Source of the DNA: an uncultured Bacteroides sp.
GTDB taxonomy: Bacteria; Bacteroidota; Bacteroidia; Bacteroidales; Bacteroidaceae
Direction: 5' to 3'
Assembly: GCF_963677715.1 (NCBI RefSeq)
Contig: NZ_OY782493.1
Coordinates: 372,001-436,000, forward strand
Length of the DNA: 64,000 nucleotides
Below are positions 1 to 6,548 of this stretch, in pieces. The notes beneath the pieces were generated by a model, which made no database searches, was not told the origin of the DNA, and saw only the letters and a list, made by a program, of their open reading frames with translations. How positions within the stretch are numbered: position 1 is the stretch's first letter; every line of letters begins with the position of its first letter. A program made the position numbers and the translations under genes.

Positions 1-59
1 AATAATTCTTTATAACTAGTATATTTTCGAGGAATAAACTCTGCCAAGTTTATTTAAGG

Positions 60-89
60 AAGCCCGGTCGAAGTGATTCGATCGGGCTT
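60..89. terminator. Intrinsic terminator of a gene left of the window
   Basis: A 13-bp stem (60-72 with 77-89, one G-T pair) encloses a 4-nt loop and ends in a short T-run on the plus strand. It probably ends a plus-strand gene lying left of the window. No coding region is seen in 1-263. Confidence 0.6.
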
Positions 90-198
90 TACACACAAAG
101 ACAAGTAGCTAAACAATTGAAATTAGACTACAATCATAATGATGCATTAGTGCTGTCTATTATTATTTACTAATAATATTTTGCTTTAATATAGTCGC

Positions 199-227
199 CA
201 TTACATGTGCTGTCAGCAAATGTAATG
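199..227. terminator. Hairpin downstream of the flavodoxin gene
   Basis: CATTACAT and ATGTAATG arms surround inner TGCT/AGCA arms with a 3-nt loop; one mismatch separates the two parts. It lies 36 nt past the flavodoxin stop on the minus strand. No strong T-run follows, so it may be a 3'-end stabilising hairpin rather than a complete terminator. Confidence 0.45.
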
Positions 228-263
228 AAACTACTATGATCTGCATCCGTGGTTTATCAGCGG

Positions 264-773
264 TTAATTCAAACATTCTTTTTTAAGAATCTCAATCCAA
301 TTGTCTATGCGGCCGTCGGTTTTATCATCTTCATTGACTTCATCAATGGCAAGCCCGACGAACTTATCGTTGACCACAGATCCTGATGCACTGAAAGAAT
401 ATCCGTCGGTATCTGTTGCTCCGCAAAATGTGCAGCCTGTATCTTTCAGGTCCTCGTAGAGATTACCCATGCCACCGCAAAAAGTATCGCTATACGATTC
501 AGCATCTCCGCAGCCGAACAAGGCCACATATTTATGGGATATGCCTGCCGCTTTAAGAACTTTGACTCCATCATACCAATCGTCTTGCAATTCGCCATCT
601 CCCCAGGTTGAGGTTCCTAACAGCAATACATCGTATTGCTTCACTAATTCTTCGGTAATTTTTGATGCATCATAAATATCCGTTTTAGGAAGGTTCAGCT
701 TTGCTGCAATTTTACGCGCTATGTCTTCGGCAGTTCCGGTTGTGGAACCATAAAATATGCCAATCTTATTCAT
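264..773 (-). CDS. fldA: Flavodoxin (long-chain type)
   Basis: 169 aa. A small FMN-binding electron carrier of the cytoplasm. The N-terminus has the phosphate-binding loop GSTTGTAE (residues 9-16) after a hydrophobic strand. STWGDGELQDDW (around 56-67) and the GCGDAESY segment (around 88-95) match the two isoalloxazine-flanking loops. The insertion near residues 100-130 places it in the long-chain class. It is a single gene, divergent from the di-iron protein at 967. A Bacteroides promoter lies immediately upstream, and its -33 region overlaps a repeated AATACCTAT motif, so it may be co-regulated with the divergent pair. In anaerobes flavodoxin can replace ferredoxin; the specific partner here is not visible. 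Confidence 0.93.
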   Translation of the reverse strand: MNKIGIFYGSTTGTAEDIARKIAAKLNLPKTDIYDASKITEELVKQYDVLLLGTSTWGDGELQDDWYDGVKVLKAAGISHKYVALFGCGDAESYSDTFCGGMGNLYEDLKDTGCTFCGATDTDGYSFSASGSVVNDKFVGLAIDEVNEDDKTDGRIDNWIEILKKECLN

Positions 774-802
774 AATTTAATTATTTTTTATTTAGTATCT
801 TG

Positions 803-833
803 CAAAGATAGACTGCTTACTTAATATATGAAA
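803..833 (-). promoter_or_regulatory. Promoter of the flavodoxin gene
   Basis: On the minus strand the sequence reads TATCTTTG (803-810), an exact match to the Bacteroides -7 consensus TAnnTTTG. TTTC lies exactly 19 nt upstream (830-833), one base off the -33 TTTG. The start codon is at 773. Confidence 0.65.
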
Positions 834-964
834 TACCTATTTATGTGTATTTGTGTTGTTTTGGTCACTATAAATAGTGATTATTTGAAAAATACCTATT
901 TATAGTGATTGTGTGCGCACAAAATAATGTGTTATTTTGCAATATATAATATAATATAGGTATT
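832..964. promoter_or_regulatory. Operator-like array between flavodoxin and RIC-like genes
   Basis: TCACTATAAATAGTGA (865-880) is a perfect palindrome apart from its AA centre. A second imperfect copy, TACCTATTTATAGTGA, lies at 893-908. The short motif AATACCTAT occurs at 832-840 and 891-899, and inverted (ATAGGTATT) at 956-964. GTGCGCAC at 913-920 is another palindrome. A weak -7-like TTATTTTG (932-939) would put the 893-908 site near -45 for the plus-strand gene. The layout suggests dimeric regulator binding for both divergent genes. The regulator is unproven; the LuxR protein encoded next door is one candidate. Confidence 0.5.
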
Positions 965-966
965 TT

Positions 967-1671
967 ATGGATAAGTTGCAAAAATATAAATCTACGGATA
1001 AGATGAGTGATCTTATTTGCGATAACTATTCATTGCTGCAGGTTATGAGTCGCTTCGGATTATCGCTTGGATTTGGCGATAAAACGGTGAAGGAGGTTTG
1101 CGAAATGAATAAGGTAGATTATCATACTTTTCTAACTGTGGTGAATTTTATGGAAGAAGGGTTCTCGCGAATGAACGATGAAACGGAAGATATATCTATA
1201 CCTGCCTTGGTCGATTATCTTCGTCAGGCGCATGTTTATTTTCTTGATTTTTCTCTGCCAAGCATACGACGTAAATTAATAGATGCTATAGATTATTCGG
1301 AAAAAGATGTTGTATCTCTTATTCTTAATTTCTTCGATGTATATGTGCGTGAAGTAAGAAAGCACATGGAATATGAAGAAAAAACGGTTTTTAAGTATGT
1401 TGATGATTTGCTCTGCAATCAGGCAAAAAAAGATTATCAGATAAGTACTTTTTCTAAACACCACGATCAGATTAGCGAGATGCTTACTGAGCTGAAAAAT
1501 ATTATAATTAAATATTGCCCTTCAAAAGCTAATAATAATTTATTAAATGCAGTTCTTTTTGATATATTTGCTTGCGAGGAAGCGCTTGATTCTCATTGTA
1601 AAGTAGAAGACTACCTCTTTGTTCCGGCTATTCTGAAATTGGAAAGGAGGATCTGCAGTGATAAAAAATAA
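967..1671 (+). CDS. RIC/YtfE-like hemerythrin-fold di-iron protein
   Basis: 234 aa. The six metal ligands of the RIC (repair of iron centers, YtfE/ScdA) family can be placed by spacing: His89, His133, Glu137, His165 or 166, His210 and Glu214, against His84/129/160/204 and Glu133/208 in E. coli YtfE. The N-terminal ~60 residues align with the ScdA_N domain (FGLSLGFGDKTVKEVC against the usual GIDFCCGGK...L..AC), but the Cys-Cys pair is replaced by Gly-Phe. Family members act in repair of Fe-S clusters after nitrosative or oxidative stress. The missing cysteines make the exact activity uncertain. The 3' end overlaps the LuxR gene by 14 nt, so the two are co-transcribed and probably translationally coupled. 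Confidence 0.8.
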   Translation: MDKLQKYKSTDKMSDLICDNYSLLQVMSRFGLSLGFGDKTVKEVCEMNKVDYHTFLTVVNFMEEGFSRMNDETEDISIPALVDYLRQAHVYFLDFSLPSIRRKLIDAIDYSEKDVVSLILNFFDVYVREVRKHMEYEEKTVFKYVDDLLCNQAKKDYQISTFSKHHDQISEMLTELKNIIIKYCPSKANNNLLNAVLFDIFACEEALDSHCKVEDYLFVPAILKLERRICSDKK

Positions 1672-2269
1672 CGAAACAATTCGTATAGCCATAGCGGAAG
1701 CATCTGTCATTATTCGTAGTGGTTTGACGGTTGCTCTGAGGAGATTACCGAATCTTAAAATACAGCCTATAGAACTTGGCTCTATTGACGCGCTAAATGA
1801 TTGTTTACGCACTCAGCCTCCCGATATTTTAATTGTAAATCCTGCTTTTGGTAACTATTTTGATGTCAGCCGTTTTCGTGAAGATGTATATGGAAAAGGC
1901 ATTCGAGTGGTTGCTTTGGTTAGCTCGTTTATTGATGCGGCACTGCTGAGTAAATATGATGATTCGATTGCTATTTGCGATGATCTGGAGTTGATTGCGG
2001 TTAAAATAAGTCGCTTGCAAAACATAGAACCGGCTGAAGATAATGACAATCAGGAGACATTGAGTTTGCGCGAGAGAGAGATTGTGGTTTGTGTAGTTAA
2101 GGGGATGACCAATAAGGAGATTGCCGAACAATTGTTTCTGTCTATTCACACGGTCATTACTCATAGGAGGAATATCAGCAGAAAGTTACAAATTCATAGT
2201 GCTGCAGGTTTAACAATTTATGCCATTGTTAATAAATTGGTGGAAATAGGTGAGATAAAAGATTTATAG
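1658..2269 (+). CDS. LuxR-family regulator with degenerate receiver domain
   Basis: 203 aa. The C-terminal ~65 residues are a LuxR/NarL helix-turn-helix (LSLREREIVVCVVKGMTNKE..., about 135-180). The N-terminal ~120 residues resemble a response-regulator receiver, but the phospho-acceptor position reads LIVNP (Asn61) and the usual N-terminal acidic pair is absent (AIAEAS), so phosphorylation is unlikely. The start is GTG, preceded by a strong Shine-Dalgarno GGAAAGGAGG at 1641-1650, which is rare in this group. It overlaps the di-iron gene by 14 nt. It may sense the state of that protein or an unknown signal and act on the palindromes at 865-908; this is inference. Confidence 0.82.
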   Translation: MIKNNETIRIAIAEASVIIRSGLTVALRRLPNLKIQPIELGSIDALNDCLRTQPPDILIVNPAFGNYFDVSRFREDVYGKGIRVVALVSSFIDAALLSKYDDSIAICDDLELIAVKISRLQNIEPAEDNDNQETLSLREREIVVCVVKGMTNKEIAEQLFLSIHTVITHRRNISRKLQIHSAAGLTIYAIVNKLVEIGEIKDL

Positions 2270-2279
2270 CCCAAAAAAA

Positions 2280-2307
2280 TCCCCGCACGATTTTCTTTAT
2301 GCGGGGA
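2280..2307. terminator. Bidirectional terminator between regulator and gpmA
   Basis: TCCCCGCA and TGCGGGGA arms form an 8-bp GC-rich stem with a 12-nt loop, flanked by A-rich DNA on the left that gives a T-run on the minus strand. It serves the convergent LuxR and gpmA genes. Confidence 0.8.
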
Positions 2308-2322
2308 ATATTGTATCTAAAC

Positions 2323-3012
2323 TCATTTCAAGTAATAATGCTTAAGGGGTTTTAAAGAGTTGTCGAGCTCATAAACCTGAGGAATTCCTGTAGGTATTTC
2401 AAGACTGACTATGTTATCGTCACTTATTTGATCTAAATACTTAATCAATGCCCTAAGACTGTTGCCATGTGCTACCACTAATACCGTTTTATCATCAAGT
2501 AGGGCAGGAGCAATGCTGTCATACCAAAAAGGAAGTACTCGCTTGATGGTCAGCTTCAATGATTCTCCTAAAGGAAGCATGCTTTGATCGAGCTTTTTAT
2601 ATTTGTTTTCATGAAACGCACAGCGTTCATCCTCGGACGATAACAACGGAGGGACAATATCATAGCTTCTTCTCCAGATATGTACTTGTTCGTCTCCATA
2701 TTTTTGGGCTGTTTCTGCCTTATTGAGGCCTTGTAAGGCGCCGTAATGGCGTTCGTTTAAGCGCCAATGGTGAATTTCCGGTATCCACATCTGATCGGCT
2801 TCCTCTTGTAAAAGATGTTGGGTCTTTATAGCCCGTTTTAAAATGGATGAAAATGCAATGTCAAAGCTGAGCCCGGCTTCTTTTATTAATCTTCCTGCTT
2901 CACGGGCTTCTTTTTCTCCTTTTTCACTCAGAGCCACGTCTGCCCATCCTGTGAAACGGTTTTGTTGATTCCATTGGCTCTCGCCATGTCTTACTAAAAC
3001 TAGTTTTCTCAT
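2323..3012 (-). CDS. gpmA: 2,3-bisphosphoglycerate-dependent phosphoglycerate mutase
   Basis: 229 aa, a little shorter than E. coli GpmA. It interconverts 3- and 2-phosphoglycerate in glycolysis and gluconeogenesis in the cytoplasm. The phosphohistidine motif LVRHGES is at residues 6-12 with catalytic His9. The dPGM signature [11 protein letters not shown] follows near residue 85, and the second catalytic histidine is in VVAHGNS near 182. It is a single gene between a convergent terminator and a terminator belonging to the upstream polysaccharide unit, so it needs its own promoter; only a weak TACATTTA -7-like element is seen upstream. Confidence 0.95.
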   Translation of the reverse strand: MRKLVLVRHGESQWNQQNRFTGWADVALSEKGEKEAREAGRLIKEAGLSFDIAFSSILKRAIKTQHLLQEEADQMWIPEIHHWRLNERHYGALQGLNKAETAQKYGDEQVHIWRRSYDIVPPLLSSEDERCAFHENKYKKLDQSMLPLGESLKLTIKRVLPFWYDSIAPALLDDKTVLVVAHGNSLRALIKYLDQISDDNIVSLEIPTGIPQVYELDNSLKPLKHYYLK

Positions 3013-3114
3013 AATTGTTATTGTCTTATATTATTATACTAATATATTAAATGTATAACATTTGTAGGCAAATAATGTTTTTGAATCAGGTCAAGCTAAG
3101 ATTTGAAAAACAAA

Positions 3115-3141
3115 ATCCCGACGAAATCACTTTGGCGGGAT
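3115..3141 (-). terminator. Terminator of the polysaccharide gene unit
   Basis: ATCCCG (3115-3120) pairs with CGGGAT (3136-3141); additional CGAAA/TTT pairing is possible inside. On the minus strand the stem is followed by TTTTGTTTTT, so it terminates transcription coming from 3304 and above. Confidence 0.75.
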
Positions 3142-3203
3142 CTGTCTAATCTTACTTAAATGTGGCTACGTAATAAAATTATGACTAATTAATTAAATTC
3201 TGA

Positions 3204-3232
3204 TACGTGCAAAGATAATAGCTTTGCACGTA
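3204..3232. repeat. Perfect 11-bp palindrome with promoter-like arms
   Basis: TACGTGCAAAG (3204-3214) is the exact reverse complement of CTTTGCACGTA (3222-3232), with 7 nt between them. Each arm completes a -7-like element: TAGCTTTG on the plus strand and TATCTTTG on the minus strand. It lies between the acyltransferase stop and that unit's terminator. It may be an operator, a bidirectional promoter or a 3'-UTR hairpin. Confidence 0.5.
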
Positions 3233-3303
3233 GGGCACAATCCCTTATATAGGGTATATTATGGTGATTTACTAACTATATATGGTTACGGATGTACTGT
3301 TAT

Positions 3304-3924
3304 TCAGACTTTTTCCCATTTTTTGTTCTCGAAATTATATTGTTTAATCACGCGAGCGGGAATTCCGGCACAGACAGAATAAGAAGGCATGGAGCGGCTA
3401 ACCACACTTCCGGCTGAGACAACGCAATGTCTGCCCAATGTAACTCCCGGCAGGATGATGGCATTGGCTCCTATCCATACATCATCTTCAATAGTGATAG
3501 GGAGTGTTGTTACACCTTGCTCGTCTATCCGCATATCTACATTTTGATAGTTATGATTGAGTCCGCTTACGGTTATATTTTGTGCAAGGTTAACGTAGTT
3601 CCCGATGGTAACCGGCCCGATGATGGTGTTCCTTAATCCAATCCGCGTGTAATCTCCAATAATTATGTCGCCTACGGCATTGTTTAGGCAGCAGAAATCT
3701 TCAACAACAGAATAGCAACCTAATGCGAATCGATTGAAAGGGGGCAGATCTTTTCTTACGCTACGATAAATAACCGATCCTTTACTCCTTTTTAAATAGA
3801 TGAAGTAGAATAGATGAATCCACCACCGGGGTTTTGCTTTGACGGGATGCATAATAAAATTGTGCAGTGCCGATTTTAAAGCAGGATGTTGATCTATTTT
3901 TTGTTTAAAAGTACTTAGGTTCAT
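3304..3924 (-). CDS. Left-handed beta-helix O-acyltransferase
   Basis: 206 aa. From about residue 85 to the end the protein carries hexapeptide repeats ([LIV]-G-x-x-x-x), including IIGDYTRIG, IGPVTIGNYVNLAQ and WIGANAIILPGVTLG, followed by the GIPARVIK tail typical of serine/maltose-type acetyltransferases. The NHNY segment near residue 125 supplies the usual catalytic histidine. It probably acetylates a sugar of a surface or exopolysaccharide. It is the last gene of a minus-strand unit, starting 1 nt after the glycosyltransferase stop. Donor and acceptor cannot be read from the sequence. Confidence 0.85.
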   Translation of the reverse strand: MNLSTFKQKIDQHPALKSALHNFIMHPVKAKPRWWIHLFYFIYLKRSKGSVIYRSVRKDLPPFNRFALGCYSVVEDFCCLNNAVGDIIIGDYTRIGLRNTIIGPVTIGNYVNLAQNITVSGLNHNYQNVDMRIDEQGVTTLPITIEDDVWIGANAIILPGVTLGRHCVVSAGSVVSRSMPSYSVCAGIPARVIKQYNFENKKWEKV

Positions 3925-3925
3925 T

Positions 3926-4828
3926 TTATTTAGTTAGTTTATTGGGTAACCACATGAATGCCATAATCCCTTTATAAGTAGCCGCTGCCAGATCAAATCG
4001 TTTTTTGATGATGAATTGGATGCTGTTTTTAGTTGCCGCTATGGTTGTCAGGTATAATATTGTAATCCATTGCACAATCCCTTTTTTGTGTCTTAAAGCG
4101 TATAATAACCTGTTTCTTGTCATATAAAAGGTGCGCAGAGCACTTAACTGCCCGGTACTTTGGCTTTCCTTATGAAATACGGTGCAGTGTCCATTATACC
4201 AAATTTCATATCCATGTTCTTTAGCTGATGTACTCCAGTCTATTTCTTCGTAGTACAGAAAAAAGATTTCAGGCATTAAGCCTATTGCATTTATTGCCTC
4301 TCGGCTTATCATTAAAGCTGCGCCATGAGCATAAGCTGTGTTGTACGGATTGTCATACTGTCCGTTGTCTTCTTCTCCCAGACCAATGGTTTTATTTCTT
4401 AATGTAATGTTGCTTAGTGGGGTGTAGCCTGCATATTGAATGCATTGTCGTTCTGTAGCAAAACATATTTTGGGGCAAACTATTCCTATAGAAGGGCTTT
4501 TAGCAAATGTTTCTATCAAATAATGGAAACTATCATCAGCTACGTAAGTGTCATTATTAAGGAGTAGAATAAATATCCCTTTGGCTTGCTTAATGCCTAA
4601 ATTGTTGCCTCCCGAAAAACCTCGGTTAACCTTGCTGCTAATTACATTAATGGATGGATATTTTTCTTTGAGTTTAGTTGCCTCATCTTCTTTAGATGCA
4701 TTGTCAACTACTATAATTTCGTAGCTTACCGAATGTACATGTGTGTGGATAGACTCAATCAGCTCGGAGGTATCATTCAGGCCGTTGTAGTTTATAGTAA
4801 TAATCGATATGAGAGGATTTGGAGGCAT
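3926..4828 (-). CDS. Family 2 glycosyltransferase
   Basis: 300 aa. The GT-A fold begins with ISIITINYNGLNDTSELI and continues with IIVVDNASKEDE (near 40) and NRGFSGGNNLGI (near 69). NNDTYVADD (near 94) is the metal/nucleotide-binding acidic motif. YYEEIDWSTSAKEHGYEIW (about 190-210) matches the acceptor region of rhamnosyltransferase-like GT2 enzymes. The last ~60 residues include a hydrophobic segment (IVQWITILYLTTIAATK) that may attach it to the membrane. It lies 2 nt after the sugar transferase and 1 nt before the acyltransferase, so it should add the second sugar of the same glycan. Confidence 0.9.
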   Translation of the reverse strand: MPPNPLISIITINYNGLNDTSELIESIHTHVHSVSYEIIVVDNASKEDEATKLKEKYPSINVISSKVNRGFSGGNNLGIKQAKGIFILLLNNDTYVADDSFHYLIETFAKSPSIGIVCPKICFATERQCIQYAGYTPLSNITLRNKTIGLGEEDNGQYDNPYNTAYAHGAALMISREAINAIGLMPEIFFLYYEEIDWSTSAKEHGYEIWYNGHCTVFHKESQSTGQLSALRTFYMTRNRLLYALRHKKGIVQWITILYLTTIAATKNSIQFIIKKRFDLAAATYKGIMAFMWLPNKLTK

Positions 4829-4830
4829 AT

Positions 4831-5976
4831 TTAAACATCTTCTTTTTGAATAAATGCAGTTAAAGTTCTAAATATGATTTTTAGGTCAAGCCAGAAAGAG
4901 AAGTTTTTGGCATATAATATATCAAATTGTTTCCTTTCCTCGGCCGATAGTGTACCTGCTTCACCTCTTTTTTCTACTTGCCACAGACCTGTGAGCCCGG
5001 CAGGAGCCATAAAACGATCAATATATTCATCACTGGTTAGTAATTCCGCTTCATAGAGAGGGAGCGGACGATTACCAACAATCGACATATCACCTTTCAG
5101 GATATTTATGAGTTGAGGAAGTTCGTCAATACTGTATTTTCTGATGAAATGGCCTATTTTAGTGATTCGGGGATCGTGTTCTAACTTCTTGAAAGAACTA
5201 TCCTTTTCGTGTGATTTTTGACTTATATAATCTTGTTCGGAAATCACAAAATCATCTGAAATGAGAACTGCATCATTTAAGCTACCTGCTCCAATATTTT
5301 CTTTTTTATCAGAATTTGGTGAATCTTCTTCTGATTGATATTGATTAAGAGTCTCGAGTTCTTTAAGCCGTTTATCGGCATTGATATACATTGATCGAAA
5401 TTTCAAAAAATCGAAGATCAGATAGTTGCTTCCTACCCGTTTTGATTTATAAATGATTCCTCCTTTACTCTCTATTAGAATGGCTATAGCAGTGAGGATT
5501 AATAAGGGAGATAGGCATACAAGAGCAATAAAAGAAAAAAAAATGTCAAAGAGCCTTTTCCATATGGGCAATTTAAAAGTTTGAATAGTTGGTCTCTTTT
5601 CTCTTTTATTTATGCTTTGCTTTCTTTTGTTTATAAATTCGGCCATAATATTGATAACAGTCTTATTAGCATCAGGAGAAATTGTATTATTTATTCCCGC
5701 TTTCAGGTATTTTAATCCTTCCTCTTTATTGAGTGATTTTGTTATCAGTATCATATAAACTTTAGGATATTTTTTTCTTAAGTAGATGATATCCGAAAGA
5801 TCTTCGTTTGTACTTTTCTGTTCATACAAAAGTGCAATTTTTTCTTTTTCTTTTATATTGTCAATTAGTTTTGTAGCTTTAGAACATGATGGTGTAGCGC
5901 AGAAAACCCCTTCAGACATCTCCGTAAAATGTTCGATAGTATCATTGTTTTCTCCGATATAAATAAGGTATTGCAT
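4831..5976 (-). CDS. Undecaprenyl-phosphate sugar transferase fused to a receiver-like domain
   Basis: 381 aa. The C-terminal part (from about residue 135) is a WcaJ/PglC-type phosphoglycosyl transferase. It has KRLFDIFFSFIALVCLSP (membrane re-entrant helix), FLKFRSM, DPRITKIGHFIRKYSIDELPQ and GDMSIVGNRPLP. It starts a glycan by moving a sugar phosphate onto undecaprenyl phosphate. The N-terminal ~120 residues resemble a receiver fold but lack a clear phospho-acceptor Asp. A charged insertion (about 200-265) sits inside the catalytic half before DPRITK and is unusually long for the family. The upstream neighbour is a stand-alone receiver, which suggests that signalling is coupled to glycan initiation. 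Confidence 0.9.
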   Translation of the reverse strand: MQYLIYIGENNDTIEHFTEMSEGVFCATPSCSKATKLIDNIKEKEKIALLYEQKSTNEDLSDIIYLRKKYPKVYMILITKSLNKEEGLKYLKAGINNTISPDANKTVINIMAEFINKRKQSINKREKRPTIQTFKLPIWKRLFDIFFSFIALVCLSPLLILTAIAILIESKGGIIYKSKRVGSNYLIFDFLKFRSMYINADKRLKELETLNQYQSEEDSPNSDKKENIGAGSLNDAVLISDDFVISEQDYISQKSHEKDSSFKKLEHDPRITKIGHFIRKYSIDELPQLINILKGDMSIVGNRPLPLYEAELLTSDEYIDRFMAPAGLTGLWQVEKRGEAGTLSAEERKQFDILYAKNFSFWLDLKIIFRTLTAFIQKEDV

Positions 5977-5986
5977 AGACGCTTAT

Positions 5987-6352
5987 TTATTCTATAATTT
6001 TTTTTATGCGGACTTTTAATTCGAGAGGGTTGAATGGTTTAAGTATATAGTCGGCTGCTCCTTCTTCTAATAACCGAATTCTTTCAGTGGTACTTTCTTC
6101 GCTGGATAACATGATGATGGGGATAGATTTGAATAGCTCATTTTTCTTCATATAGCTCAGAAATTCATCACCTCTCATTTCGGGCATGCGAATGTCTGAA
6201 ATTATCAGATCAGGAAATTCCCCCTTTTGAAGCCATGCGATAGCTTTTATAGGATTCTCAAAATAAATAAAGTCATACTCTACACTGAGATAAATGGAGA
6301 TTACTTTTCCTATGGATGCTTTATCATCAATAAGTACAATTTTTTTTTTCAT
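5987..6352 (-). CDS. Single-domain response regulator (receiver only)
   Basis: 121 aa from the ATG at 6352. A longer in-frame start at 6445 adds 31 residues with no receiver homology, so the inner ATG is preferred. All receiver residues are present: Asp9-Asp10 in VLIDDKA, phospho-acceptor Asp53 in LIISDIRMPEM, Ser83/Ser84 in the switch position and Lys105 in ILKPFNP. There is no output domain. It is the first gene of the polysaccharide unit, 10 nt before the receiver-sugar transferase fusion, and may act on it by protein contact. The cognate kinase is not in this cluster. Confidence 0.88.
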   Translation of the reverse strand: MKKKIVLIDDKASIGKVISIYLSVEYDFIYFENPIKAIAWLQKGEFPDLIISDIRMPEMRGDEFLSYMKKNELFKSIPIIMLSSEESTTERIRLLEEGAADYILKPFNPLELKVRIKKIIE

Positions 6353-6491
6353 ATTGATTATAAATTTTACGCTATTCTTTCGAATAATTATTTGTTCTGT
6401 TGGGTTTGTATGGTCACAAAGATATATAATCTTTTTAAAATTCAATCTGTTGAACTACTATTTGTTGAAAATATGCTTTTATTCGTTCAAA

Positions 6492-6522
6492 AAAATGCGA
6501 GAATTATAAGTTCTCGCATTTT
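6492..6522 (-). terminator. Terminator of the LruC lipoprotein gene
   Basis: AAAATGCGAGAA (6492-6503) and TTCTCGCATTTT (6511-6522) form a perfect 12-bp stem with a 7-nt loop. On the minus strand it runs into a T7 tract, 27 nt past the lipoprotein stop. Confidence 0.88.
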
Positions 6523-6548
6523 CAATAATTATATTTATATAATTCTTA

